Assembly: GCF_017163935.1 (NCBI RefSeq)
Contig: NZ_JABVZR010000002.1
Location: forward strand, 868,001-932,000
DNA from: Novosphingobium terrae
GTDB lineage: Bacteria; Pseudomonadota; Alphaproteobacteria; Sphingomonadales; Sphingomonadaceae
DNA length: 64,000 nucleotides
Direction of reading: 5' to 3'
Position 1 is the stretch's first letter. Each line of letters begins with the position of its first letter. Positions 42,818 to 52,118 of the stretch are shown here, piece after piece. The notes under the pieces are model-generated. The model was not told where the DNA came from. It saw only the letters and a list, made by a program, of their open reading frames with translations, and ran no database searches. The translations under genes were made by a program, and so were the position numbers.

Positions 42818-43101
42818 AGCCCGGGGTAAACCACGCTTGCGCCCTTTGTGTAAGCCCTTTCCAAAGCATGGGCTCAAGGAGGGTCGGCGTGCGGGGAGGC
42901 GTTGTCGGCATATGGCCAGATAAGGCACCAGCCACAGCGCTGAAAAGTATAACCAGACATCATCGAAAAGATGGCTCATCCGGCGCCATAAAGAGAGATC
43001 ATGCCCTTGATTTCTGGTCATCCAGGGTCGGACATTGCTATCATCCCAGACACGCATTACTCCAAGCAATACATCAAAAAAGCGAGGGGTGCTGGTCTGC
43101 C

Positions 43102-45231
43102 ATGGCATTGTCTTTTCCTGAAAAAGCCTTCTGCGCCGGTCTCCTGTCCAGCGCCATGGCCCTGATGGCTCCGGCGGCGACAGCCGCCCCCGCGCCCTCG
43201 GCAACCGGATTTCACTGGCCTGACACCATCCTGTTCGGCGCCGCCTATTACGACGAATACGCCCCCGCCGACCGGCTCGATGAAGACGTGCGGATGATGA
43301 AAGCGGCCCATATCACCGTGGTCCGCATCGCCGAATCCACCTGGGGCACGATGGAACCCCAGCCCGGCACCTTCGACTTCCATCATATCGACCGCGTGCT
43401 TACCGCCATGGACAAGGCCGGGATCAAGGTGATTGTCGGCACGCCCACCTATGCCGTGCCGACATGGCTGGCGCGCGAACATCCCGATGTGCTGGCGATT
43501 ACCCCTCAGGGCCCCGGGCAATATGGCCGCCGCCAGAACATGGACATCACCAACCCGGAGTTCCGCGCCGCCGCTCGGCGCGCGATCATCGCGCTGGTCG
43601 ACCATGTGAAGGACAATCCGGCGGTCATCGGCTATCAGCTCGACAATGAGACCAAGGCCTATGGCACCAGCGGCCCCAATGTGCAGGCCGCCTTTGTCGA
43701 GCATATGAAGGCGAAATTCCACGGCGATCTCGATGCGCTCAACAAGGCCTATGGCCTCAATTACTGGAGCAACCGCATCAACCGCTGGGAGGATTTTCCT
43801 TCCACCAACGGTTCGATCAACGCCAGCCTGTCCGCCGCTTTTGCCGAATTCCAGCGCGGGCTGGTAACCGACTATCTGGCCTGGCAGGCCGATCTGGTAC
43901 GCGCCCATGCCCGCAAGACCCAGTTCATGACCCAGAATTTCGATCTCGACTGGCGCGGTTCGTCCTATGGCATCCAGACCGAGGTCAATCATTGGGATGC
44001 GGCCAGAGCGCTCGATGTGGCGGGGATCGACATCTATCACCCCGGCCAGAGCCTGCTGACCGGCAACGAAATCGCGCTGGGCGGCGATCTGGCCCGCTCG
44101 ATCAAATATGGCCAGAACTATCTGGTGCTGGAGACCACCGCTCAGGGCTTTCCGGAATGGACACCCTATCCCGGGCAGTTGCGGCTTCAGGCTTTCAGCC
44201 ATCTGGCCTCGGGCGCGAACATGGTGGAATATTGGCATTGGGGCACCACGGCCAACGCCATCGAGACCTATTGGCGCGGGCTGCTTTCGCAGGATTTCAA
44301 GCCCAATGCCACCTATCGCGAAGCCATGACCATTGGCGCCGATCTGGCGCGGCTGGGGCCCAAGCTGGCCAATCTGACCAAGCGCAACAAGGTGGCGATC
44401 TATGTCAGCAACAATGCGCTGACCGCCTTCGACAGCTTCAAGCCCAAGGCCGATGGCCAGTCGATCGCCTACAATGATGTGATGCGCGGCTATTACGATG
44501 CGCTGTACCGCATGAATGTGGAGGTGGATTTTATCACGCCCTCCACGCCGACGCCTTTGGCCAAGTACAATCTGGTGGTGGTGCCCGCGCTTTATGCCGC
44601 CAGCGATGCCGAGATCGGGCGGCTTAACGATTACGCCAGGGCAGGCGGCCATCTGCTCTACAGCTTCAAGAGCGGCTTTTCGGACGAAAATGTGAAGGTG
44701 CGCTATGCCGACCAGCCCGGCGCCATCGCCGAGGCTGCAGGCGTGCATTATTCGCAATTCGCCGCGCCTCAGGGGGTGAGCCTTGAGGGCGATCCCTTCA
44801 AGGTGGGCGACAAGGCCAACACCGTGCGCTGGTGGATGGAGTTTCTGGAGCCGACCACCGCCCGCGTGCTGGCACGCTATCACCACCCCTCATGGCCCGC
44901 CTATGCCGCCGTCACACGCAACAGTTGGGGCAAGGGCGATGTCACCTATGTCGGCTTCATGCCCGGCGCCGAGATGATGGCGGCTCTGCTGAAGGACACG
45001 CTGGAGGATGCCGGTGTGGCTCAGGAAGAAAGCGCGCGTTTCCCGTTGATCGTGCGCGGCGGCGTGCTGAAGAACGGGCATCATGTCCGCTATGTGCTGA
45101 ATTATTCGGCCAGCCCGGCGCGCTATGCGGCTCCGGCAGCCGCGCAGGAGTTGCTGTCCGGCCATGCCGTCGCCAAAGGTGCTCCGGTCGAGCTGGAGCC
45201 ATGGGGCGCGGCCATCCTCGAAGAGCCATAA
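43102..45231 (+). CDS. GH42-family beta-galactosidase, secreted
   Basis: 709 residues with a signal peptide (ALMAPAATAAPA). GH42 TIM barrel from LFGAAYYDEYAPADRLDEDV, acid/base Glu183 in YQLDNETKAYG, nucleophile Glu344 in YLVLETTAQG, a glutamine-amidotransferase-like trimerisation domain (KRNKVAIYVSNNAL, YNLVVVPALYAASD) and a C-terminal beta domain. GH42 enzymes hydrolyse beta-galactosides, often galactan-derived oligosaccharides. ATG 43102 chosen by the signal peptide; GAGGGG is 12 nt upstream (weak). Upstream 284 bp contain no gene. Confidence 0.92.
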   Translation: MALSFPEKAFCAGLLSSAMALMAPAATAAPAPSATGFHWPDTILFGAAYYDEYAPADRLDEDVRMMKAAHITVVRIAESTWGTMEPQPGTFDFHHIDRVLTAMDKAGIKVIVGTPTYAVPTWLAREHPDVLAITPQGPGQYGRRQNMDITNPEFRAAARRAIIALVDHVKDNPAVIGYQLDNETKAYGTSGPNVQAAFVEHMKAKFHGDLDALNKAYGLNYWSNRINRWEDFPSTNGSINASLSAAFAEFQRGLVTDYLAWQADLVRAHARKTQFMTQNFDLDWRGSSYGIQTEVNHWDAARALDVAGIDIYHPGQSLLTGNEIALGGDLARSIKYGQNYLVLETTAQGFPEWTPYPGQLRLQAFSHLASGANMVEYWHWGTTANAIETYWRGLLSQDFKPNATYREAMTIGADLARLGPKLANLTKRNKVAIYVSNNALTAFDSFKPKADGQSIAYNDVMRGYYDALYRMNVEVDFITPSTPTPLAKYNLVVVPALYAASDAEIGRLNDYARAGGHLLYSFKSGFSDENVKVRYADQPGAIAEAAGVHYSQFAAPQGVSLEGDPFKVGDKANTVRWWMEFLEPTTARVLARYHHPSWPAYAAVTRNSWGKGDVTYVGFMPGAEMMAALLKDTLEDAGVAQEESARFPLIVRGGVLKNGHHVRYVLNYSASPARYAAPAAAQELLSGHAVAKGAPVELEPWGAAILEEP

Positions 45232-45265
45232 GGGAAGCGGCAGAATTCAGGCTGCCGTTCTTCCC
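45232..45265 (+). terminator. Hairpin after GH42 gene
   Basis: Arms GGGAAGCGGCAG and CTGCCGTTCTTCCC pair over 12 bp with a 2-nt bulge; loop about 8 nt. Directly after the stop at 45231; no T-run. Confidence 0.55.
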
Positions 45266-45364
45266 GCCTCCCCCGTGCCGGTCCCGGCTGCTTTGATGTG
45301 GCCCGGTATTTGATTTGACAATGCCTTTGAAACATCAAATGCATTTGCCCCAAACGCTGGCTCC

Positions 45365-47092
45365 ATGGCACCGGACAAGAATAACATGCTGATCGGCATC
45401 GATTTGGGAACGACGAACAGCGCCGTCGCGCTGTGGCGGGATGGCCAGGCGCAGCTGGTGCCCAACGCTCTGGGCGAGCTGCTCACCCCTTCCGCGATCA
45501 GCATCGATGGCGAGGGCATGGTCCATGTCGGCACCCCCGCGCTCGACCGGATGAGCAGCGATCCGGCCAACACCGCCGCCAGCTTCAAGCGGCTGATGGG
45601 CACCTCCCGCGTGACAAGGCTGCGCGGCAAGGATTACAAGGCCGAAGACCTCTCCGCCCTGATCCTGCGCGCGCTGCGCGACGATGTGCAGGCCCTGACC
45701 GGCGAGGCCCCGCGTGAGGCGGTGATCACCGTGCCCGCCTATTTCAACGACCGCCAGCGCAAGGCCACCCGCCGCGCGGGCGAGCTGGCCGGGCTGGACG
45801 TGCGGCGGCTGATCAACGAGCCCACGGCAGCAGCGCTGGCCTTTGGCCTGAGCGACAGGCAGGATCACGAGCCCTTTCTGGTCTTCGATCTGGGCGGCGG
45901 CACCTTCGATGTCTCGATCGTCGAACTCTTCGACGGCATTGTCGAGGTGCGCGCATCCTCGGGCGACAACCGTCTGGGCGGCGATGATTTCAACGCCGCG
46001 CTGGCGCAGGCGGTGCTGGGCAGGCTCGATCCGCTGGGGCGGCTGGGGCAATGCCCGCCCGAACAGCGCGAGGCCCTGCTGGCGCGCGCCGCCGAAAGAG
46101 CCCGCCGCCAGCTTTCGCACAATGCTGAGGCCGATTTCGCCCTGACTCTGGACGATGAGCGCCTGTCGGCCCGGGTCACCGAGACCGATCTGGAAGAGGC
46201 CTGTGAGACCCTGCTGGCCCGGCTGCGCGATCCGGTGATCCGCTCCCTGCGTGACAGCGAGGTCGATCTGGCCAGCCTGAGCGAGATCGTGCTGGTGGGC
46301 GGGGCCACCCGCATGCCGATCGTGCGGCGGGCGATCACGCGCATGTTCGGGCGCTTCCCCAACAGCACCGTCCATCCCGACCATGCCGTGGCGCTGGGCG
46401 CGGCGATGCAGGCCGGTCTGCTGGCGCGGGACAGCGCGCTGGACGAAATCCGCCTCACCGATGTCTGCCCCTATACGCTGGGCATCGATGTGGCCGAACG
46501 CGATGGCCATGGCGGGTTGCAACAGGGCCTGTTCTCGCCGATCATCGAGCGCAACACGCCCGTGCCGGTCAGCCGCGTCAAAAGCTATCACACACTGTCG
46601 GATCAGCAGAAGCGCTTCTCGCTGGGGGTGTTTCAGGGGGAATCGCGGCGCGTGGCGGATAACATCCAGCTGGGATCGCTCGATATTCCAGTGCCGCCCC
46701 GCCCGGCGGGAGAGGTCGGCATCGAGGTGCGCTTCAGCTATGACAGCAGCGGCTTGCTGGAGGTGGATGTCACCGTTGCCGAAACCGGCCTTACCCATAA
46801 TCTGGTGATCCTCGACGAGGAGGACCGGCCCAGCCAGCAGGAGATCGACAAGCGCCGCGAGGCGCTGGCCCGCCTCAAATTCCACCCGCGGGAGGCGGCT
46901 GAGCATGTGGCGCTGATGGCCCGCGCCGAAAGGTTCTATGAGGAGTTTATCGGCGAGCAGCGCGCCATGATCGGGCAGTGGATCTCCTATTTCTCCAACG
47001 CGCTGGCCTCGCAGGAGCCAAGACGCATTGCCGAGGCGCGCGAGAGCCTGACCGCCGCGCTGGACATGCTGGACGAGCAGCCGATCCTGTGA
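45365..47092 (+). CDS. hscC: HscC-type Hsp70 chaperone
   Basis: 575 residues. Actin-like ATPase with MLIGIDLGTTNSAVALW, VPAYFNDRQRKATRRAGELA, LINEPTAAALAFG, VFDLGGGTFDVSIVE, GGDDFN and VLVGGATRMPIV; then a substrate-binding domain and a short C-terminal helical lid. It lacks the long lid and EEVD tail of DnaK; total length is near E. coli HscC (about 556). ATG 45365 or the ATG 21 bp later could start. Its TGA overlaps the GTG of a J-domain-like membrane protein, as HscC genes are accompanied by J proteins DjlB/DjlC in E. coli. Confidence 0.9.
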   Translation: MAPDKNNMLIGIDLGTTNSAVALWRDGQAQLVPNALGELLTPSAISIDGEGMVHVGTPALDRMSSDPANTAASFKRLMGTSRVTRLRGKDYKAEDLSALILRALRDDVQALTGEAPREAVITVPAYFNDRQRKATRRAGELAGLDVRRLINEPTAAALAFGLSDRQDHEPFLVFDLGGGTFDVSIVELFDGIVEVRASSGDNRLGGDDFNAALAQAVLGRLDPLGRLGQCPPEQREALLARAAERARRQLSHNAEADFALTLDDERLSARVTETDLEEACETLLARLRDPVIRSLRDSEVDLASLSEIVLVGGATRMPIVRRAITRMFGRFPNSTVHPDHAVALGAAMQAGLLARDSALDEIRLTDVCPYTLGIDVAERDGHGGLQQGLFSPIIERNTPVPVSRVKSYHTLSDQQKRFSLGVFQGESRRVADNIQLGSLDIPVPPRPAGEVGIEVRFSYDSSGLLEVDVTVAETGLTHNLVILDEEDRPSQQEIDKRREALARLKFHPREAAEHVALMARAERFYEEFIGEQRAMIGQWISYFSNALASQEPRRIAEARESLTAALDMLDEQPIL

Positions 47093-48828
47093 GCCAGGCC
47101 TTTCCCTGGTACGATCTGGGCATCCTGCCTACCGCCGATGCCGGTGCCATCCGCAAGGCCTATGCCGCAAGGCTCAGGGCGATGGACCCGGACCTCGATC
47201 CGGACGCCTACGCCCGCCTGCGCCAGGCCCGCGACCATGCGCTGCAGCAGGCCAAACGCCAGCCCCCGCAGGCCGAAACCCCGCTGCCCGAGCCCGATCA
47301 GGAGCCTGACGATGCGCCGGTCACCGACCCCGTCGTGCCGCCGGAGACGCATCACACCGCGCCTCTGCTGACGGGCCATGAGGCCGAGGCCGCTGGCCGC
47401 GTCTGCGTGCCTCTGCCCGTCTGGCAGGCCGATGCCCCGATCCGTCTGGCCCCCGATTGCCGGGCTTCATCGGCCCATGGCAGCGAACCGGCGCTACCGC
47501 CCGGGCCGGTGTTCGCGGTGCCGGTGCTGGATCAGGGCGAAGCGAGCCACCCGGTGCAGCGCCCGGAAGTCCGCCTGCGCAGCCTGCTGATCGACCCGAA
47601 GGATCAGCCCCTTTCCGAAGAGGATGAGGCCGAAGCGCGCGCCTGCCTGCGGGCTCTGCTCGCGCAAGCCGCCCATGGCCGGCTCGATCAGCGGGAGGGC
47701 ACCGAAATCTGGCTGGCCAGTCTGTTCTCGGCCAGCTGGCCGCGTTGCGCGCCGCTGCTGGAAGAGACGGCGGAGGCGCTGGGCTGGACCCGGCTGGCCG
47801 GGCAACTGGGCGAAAGCCGCGATGTCGCCTTTCTCAATGAGCGGCTGGCGGGCTATCTGTTCCAGCGCGATGTGCAATTGCCGTCGCATCCCTTCCATAA
47901 GGCATGGCGAGAGCTGTCGCGCCCCGGTCCGGCGGGGGCGCTGCGCCATCTGCCCCCGGCCCTTCTTCCGCGCAAGCGCGAGATCCGCGACCTTTTGATG
48001 CTGATCCGCAGCCGCTATCCCGAGCTGGAAAGCCTGCTCGATGCCCAGCGTGTGGGCTCCTGGGACAGGAGCATGGCGACGCGCCGCCGCTTGCGGTTGC
48101 GGCTCAACTGGCTCGCTTTCGGGTGTCTGGTGCTGATCCGCGTGCTGATCGCCCTCAACCACGATGACGGCACACCGGCCCCGCCCATCACGCCAACGCA
48201 CAGCGTGGAGGAAACGCTGGCCCTGAACAAGGCGATCGCCCTCACCTTCGGCTCCGGCATGACGCTGGACGCGCTGAGCCGGGTGCAGCCTGACCTTGCC
48301 TCCTGGATCGACCGGGAGGGCAGGCAGCAGCTTGATCCGGCGAAGCTTGATGCCAGCGCCGCCCGGCTGATCGATCACGAAGTGCGCAACCGCATCGATG
48401 ACGCGATGCGTGACGCGGGCGGCCCCGGGCTGGACGATCAGGCCAGAACCCATCTGGCGCTGATCGGCCTCACCCGCCAGATGGGCGGCGATGCCTGCAC
48501 CCGCTTCCTGCGCCAGAATGTGCTGCCCGCCGCAATGGTCTGGCCCAAACCCTTGCTTGAACACCAGCAGCAACTGGCCGACCGACTGGCACAGGCCGGG
48601 AAGCTTTCGGCCAAGGCGCCTCCTCCCGGCACCATCCGCGTGACCATCCCGGGCGCCATCATGGGCCGGGTGATCGCAATCACCGGTCTTGGCCGTCAGC
48701 GGGTCGAAACATCCATGCAGGATGTGAAGATCAATGCGGATCGCTGCGCGGTGCAGCAGGCCCTGTTCCATGCAACGCTGGACTGGCACGGGCCGGAGCG
48801 GGAGCAGATCCTCAAGGTCATTCTATGA
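47089..48828 (+). CDS. Membrane protein with degenerate J-domain
   Basis: 579 residues from GTG 47089, overlapping the hscC stop (GTGA). N-terminal 55 residues (WYDLGILPTADAGAIRKAYA, then DPDLDPDAYARLRQAR) match the short J-domain of DjlB/DjlC-type proteins, but the HPD motif reads DPD (residues 33-35). A Pro-rich linker, a helical middle region and one membrane helix (about 340-356, WLAFGCLVLIRVLIAL) follow, then a C-terminal domain of about 220 residues. It is probably the co-chaperone or adaptor of the HscC-like protein. The middle and C-terminal domains are not recognised. Confidence 0.82.
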   Translation: MSQAFPWYDLGILPTADAGAIRKAYAARLRAMDPDLDPDAYARLRQARDHALQQAKRQPPQAETPLPEPDQEPDDAPVTDPVVPPETHHTAPLLTGHEAEAAGRVCVPLPVWQADAPIRLAPDCRASSAHGSEPALPPGPVFAVPVLDQGEASHPVQRPEVRLRSLLIDPKDQPLSEEDEAEARACLRALLAQAAHGRLDQREGTEIWLASLFSASWPRCAPLLEETAEALGWTRLAGQLGESRDVAFLNERLAGYLFQRDVQLPSHPFHKAWRELSRPGPAGALRHLPPALLPRKREIRDLLMLIRSRYPELESLLDAQRVGSWDRSMATRRRLRLRLNWLAFGCLVLIRVLIALNHDDGTPAPPITPTHSVEETLALNKAIALTFGSGMTLDALSRVQPDLASWIDREGRQQLDPAKLDASAARLIDHEVRNRIDDAMRDAGGPGLDDQARTHLALIGLTRQMGGDACTRFLRQNVLPAAMVWPKPLLEHQQQLADRLAQAGKLSAKAPPPGTIRVTIPGAIMGRVIAITGLGRQRVETSMQDVKINADRCAVQQALFHATLDWHGPEREQILKVIL

Positions 48829-48878
48829 CGATCCGGGAGCCAGATCAGGCCCAAGCGGGAAACTTCAGGAGATGTGAC

Positions 48879-49259
48879 ATGCGCCGCCCCATCGCCATCC
48901 TTTTGATTGCGACCGCCACGCCGGCTTCGGCCGCCCCGAACCCGCAGGAGGCCGTGCCTATGTTCCTGGCATGTGCGGCAACCAGCCATGGGGCGCCAGA
49001 GGTGATCTCCATCAGGGCCCATCCCGAGACCAAAAGTGTCACCGCGCTTATCGCTCATTCGGGAGTCTATACGCTCAGGGACATGCCGGCCCAGCTTACA
49101 TCCGGGACGCTGACCTTCGCGGACCGGGAGGCAAAATGGTCACTGGATCGCGCCAGCCTCAAGCTGACCAGAGTCGATGCCGACAGAAATGGCGATCCGG
49201 TCACGCAACAATGCAGTCACGTCACGGAGCAGAACGGAACGCCCAAGGCGATTTTCTGA
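48879..49259 (+). CDS. Small exported hypothetical protein
   Basis: 126 residues. Signal peptide MRRPIAILLIATATPASAAP; mature part of about 107 residues with two cysteines (FLACAAT, TQQCSHV) and beta-strand-rich sequence. ATG 48879 has AGGAGA 6 nt upstream. The upstream frame start (48825) overlaps the previous gene by ATGA but gives no signal peptide at the N-terminus. Third gene of the hscC unit by position. No family recognised. Confidence 0.7.
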   Translation: MRRPIAILLIATATPASAAPNPQEAVPMFLACAATSHGAPEVISIRAHPETKSVTALIAHSGVYTLRDMPAQLTSGTLTFADREAKWSLDRASLKLTRVDADRNGDPVTQQCSHVTEQNGTPKAIF

Positions 49260-49324
49260 GTGTCTGTGCCGGTGGGGCAACCAGCGCCTTCAGATGTTGC
49301 CGGAATCCCGAAGCCGGGCCGCGA

Positions 49325-49353
49325 GGCATGTGGGACTGTCTGCCCCACATGCC
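49325..49353. terminator. Hairpin between convergent genes
   Basis: Perfect 10-bp stem GGCATGTGGG / CCCACATGCC with a 9-nt loop, between the stops at 49259 (plus) and 49400 (minus). Probably bidirectional; no T-run. Confidence 0.6.
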
Positions 49354-49399
49354 CCTGACGCATCGCCCCATCGGGCAATCCTGATCGCCTCACCGTAAC

Positions 49400-50416
49400 C
49401 TATTGGCTGGTGAGGCGCTGGACCATGGCATGAACGGCGGAAAGCTGCAGGCCGTAATGGGTTGCGAAGGCCGGGCCCGTATAGCCGGTCCAGTCCCAGC
49501 AACCGTTGGGGTTCAGCGCATAATGGGTGTCGATCTGGGGATAGAGCATGATGATATGGTTCGTATCCGCCCATTCATTGTAGCCGAGCCGACCATAGAC
49601 GGCATCCCCCACACCCGGCACCTCGGCGCTCTGCAGGCAGCCGTGAAACACGACATGCACCCCGCAGTTCGATCCGGCGGTCTGGCAGCTTGCGGGAATA
49701 TAGGCATAGCCGGTCGACGCCAGCCCGCTCAACGGCGGCAGGAAGGGCGTCTGGTCAAAGGCCACCGGCTGGGCGGAGAGTGTCACCGCCCTGGGCTGGA
49801 GCGGGCCGTAAATCTGGCTCAGAATGGCCCCCGGCTGGTCATAGAGACTGCCTTTGACCTTGCACTCATTGACATAGGGGGCCTGGCTGACCGTACATTC
49901 CGCCGTGGCGTGATCCGAGATGAAAGCATGGCCGGCATCGCTCTTGTTCTCATAGATCAGGTTGGCGCCGGGCACTTTGGCCGCTTGATAGAAGCTGTGC
50001 ACCGCATCCATCACGGTCTGCTTGACGACTGTATCGCTGGTTCCGCTGAACAGATAGACCTTATGCCTTGTCAGATTGGAGACGGGATCGATGGTGCCCG
50101 CCGCGCTCCACATTTGCGCCGTGGCATAGGCCAGTGTGCCGCTGGGCATGCCCTGCATGCAGAAGGCGAAATTGCCAAGATAGATCGCATCGCAGGCGAA
50201 GGGGCCGCCTGCGACAACGCCCACGCCCATCGTGTCGGCTGAATAGACGACATCATACTGAACCGCCATGAAGCCGCCCGACGACAGGCCCGAAATCGAC
50301 ACCTTGTCCGGCGCCGCGCCGAGCTTGGGCAAATCTCCGGCAAGGGCGGATGAGGCAAGGAGAGGTAAGGACAGTGCAAGGAAGACAAGGGATCGGATCA
50401 TGCGGCGAAGTTGCAT
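49400..50416 (-). CDS. Extracellular short-chain-length PHA depolymerase-like esterase (type 2 catalytic domain)
   Basis: 338 residues. Signal peptide (LVFLALSLPLLASSALAG). Ser45 in the lipase box GLSSG close to the N-terminus, then Asp in LFSGTSDTVV, VVFHGCLQS (oxyanion-type HGC) and the C-terminal NPNGCWDWTGYTG block. A lipase box near the N-terminus, before the oxyanion region, is the type 2 arrangement of extracellular polyhydroxybutyrate depolymerases. No substrate-binding domain is present, so action on oligomers or other esters is possible. AGGAGG lies 5 nt before ATG 50416. Confidence 0.88.
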   Translation of the reverse strand: MQLRRMIRSLVFLALSLPLLASSALAGDLPKLGAAPDKVSISGLSSGGFMAVQYDVVYSADTMGVGVVAGGPFACDAIYLGNFAFCMQGMPSGTLAYATAQMWSAAGTIDPVSNLTRHKVYLFSGTSDTVVKQTVMDAVHSFYQAAKVPGANLIYENKSDAGHAFISDHATAECTVSQAPYVNECKVKGSLYDQPGAILSQIYGPLQPRAVTLSAQPVAFDQTPFLPPLSGLASTGYAYIPASCQTAGSNCGVHVVFHGCLQSAEVPGVGDAVYGRLGYNEWADTNHIIMLYPQIDTHYALNPNGCWDWTGYTGPAFATHYGLQLSAVHAMVQRLTSQ

Positions 50417-50680
50417 ATGACCTCCTGAAGCAGGAATAACCACGTCGATTGCTCTGCCTTCGCAGTCCTCTCTTTCTTATGGCTGGACTATAGCAGCCAA
50501 GAAACATCGCTCAAGATTATTAAATTATCACGGGAAGGGCCAATACGGTTATATTGGCATCGATTTCACAAGGACGAAGTCATTGTGAATCAGATGAGGT
50601 CACGTATTTCACGCTGGGCTCTGGATGGTTTCTTTTAACTGTGTTGCAAGATGCCACAGCCTGAAACTTGCGCTCTATCC

Positions 50681-52117
50681 CTATCGCGCCCATCCGCCCG
50701 CCGTGGCGACATAGAGCCGCGCGACATTGATATATTGCGCCGAACGAGCCATCACCAGATCAGCGCTGGCCCGCTGATAGAGCCGCTCGGAATCCAGCAC
50801 CTGCAGAATGCCGCTGTTGCCCACCTCAAAGCTGCGGCGCGAAAGCTGCAGCGAATGGCGCGCCACCGTTTCGGCCTCGTGCTGCATCGCCACCGTCCGG
50901 GCATCGGTCTGGAGCGCGCTCAGCAGATCGGCGACCTGACCAAAGGCGGTCAACACGGTGTGCTGATAGGTGGCATTGGCGGCATGGGCACGGTCCACGG
51001 CGGCGGCGCGCTGGGCTTTGAGCGTACCGCCATGGAAGATCGGCGCGGAAAGTCCGGCAAAGACATCGTAACCACGGAAGGCGTTCTCGAAGAGGTTGCC
51101 GATGCCGGGCGTGGCCTGAGTCAGCGTCGCGCCCAGCGTGATTTCGGGATAGAGCCGCGCGGTCGCCACGCCGATGGCGGCGGTGGCGGCGTGGAGATCG
51201 GCCTCTGACTGGAGGATATCGGGCCGCTTATGCACCAGCCCGGAGGGCAGCGTGACCGGCAAGGCAGAAGGCAAGGTCATCCGGTCCAGATCGACCTCGA
51301 CCGGGCCCAGCTCAGCGGGGGCCACACCCACCAGAATGGCCAGCAGATGCCGCGCCTCGGCCAGTTGCTGATCCAGAGCGGGCAGAGCGGTGCGATCCGC
51401 CGTCAGCTGGCTCTGCACGTTGAGCACCTCGACCAGCGTCCCCTCGCCGCCCTGCTGGCGCTTGCGGGTGAGGTCGAGGTTGCGGGCGTCATCCTCCAGA
51501 ATTGCCTGCTGCACCGCGAGGCGCGCGCGGATCGTCGCAATGCCCAGCACCTGATTGACCACCTGCCCGGCCAGAATGAGGTGAGCCGCCTCGGTCCGCC
51601 GCTGTTGCGCCTCGGCCTGAGCGGCCGCCTGCTCGACCTGACGGCGCAGCCCGCCAAACAGATCCAGATCATAGCTGATCCCGCCGCCCACCGAATAGAG
51701 CTGGAACGATGGATTGCCCGAGGCGCCCAGCGCGGCGGCGTTGAAGCCGAAAGCCGCCAGATTGACCTGCTCCTGATCGAAACGGACGCTGGCATCCACC
51801 TGCGGCGCCCGCTTTCCGGCGATGGCGCGCACATCCTGCCGGGCGGCGGAAAGCGTGGCATCGCTGGCCTCAAGGCTGCGGTTATGCGCCAGCGCCCGAT
51901 CGACCAGCGCATCCATCTCGGGCGAGCCAAAGGCATGCCACCAGCCTGCCTGGGGCCCCTCACCCAGCACCGCCAGCGGCTGGCCGGGGGATGCGGGCTG
52001 CTGTTCGGCGGGGGGCGTGTAGGACGCCGCTGCCGGCGGGGCCGGGCGTTGAAAATCAGGGCCGACGGTGCAGCCCGCAAGCGCGGCGGTCAGCAGAAGG
52101 AGGCAAGGCAGGCGCAT
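50681..52117 (-). CDS. NodT-family outer-membrane efflux lipoprotein (TolC-like)
   Basis: 478 residues with a lipoprotein signal (lipobox LAGC, Cys16), then TVGPDFQRPAPP, the usual start of NodT-type outer-membrane factors. Two OEP repeats form the trimeric channel and periplasmic helices (SLEASDATLSAARQDVRAI, YPEITLGATLTQ, GYDVFAGLSAPIFHGG). Last gene of an efflux operon: its ATG follows the MFS stop by one base. Acts as the exit duct for the HlyD and MFS components. Confidence 0.94.
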   Translation of the reverse strand: MRLPCLLLLTAALAGCTVGPDFQRPAPPAAASYTPPAEQQPASPGQPLAVLGEGPQAGWWHAFGSPEMDALVDRALAHNRSLEASDATLSAARQDVRAIAGKRAPQVDASVRFDQEQVNLAAFGFNAAALGASGNPSFQLYSVGGGISYDLDLFGGLRRQVEQAAAQAEAQQRRTEAAHLILAGQVVNQVLGIATIRARLAVQQAILEDDARNLDLTRKRQQGGEGTLVEVLNVQSQLTADRTALPALDQQLAEARHLLAILVGVAPAELGPVEVDLDRMTLPSALPVTLPSGLVHKRPDILQSEADLHAATAAIGVATARLYPEITLGATLTQATPGIGNLFENAFRGYDVFAGLSAPIFHGGTLKAQRAAAVDRAHAANATYQHTVLTAFGQVADLLSALQTDARTVAMQHEAETVARHSLQLSRRSFEVGNSGILQVLDSERLYQRASADLVMARSAQYINVARLYVATAGGWAR

Positions 52118-52118
52118 A

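Noticed and set aside
42818..43204. In-frame extension upstream of the ABC ATPase (up to 129 extra residues)
   Set aside because: It overlaps the GH42 start, has no ATPase-family N-terminal match, and the GTG at 42817 gives a normal LolD-like length.
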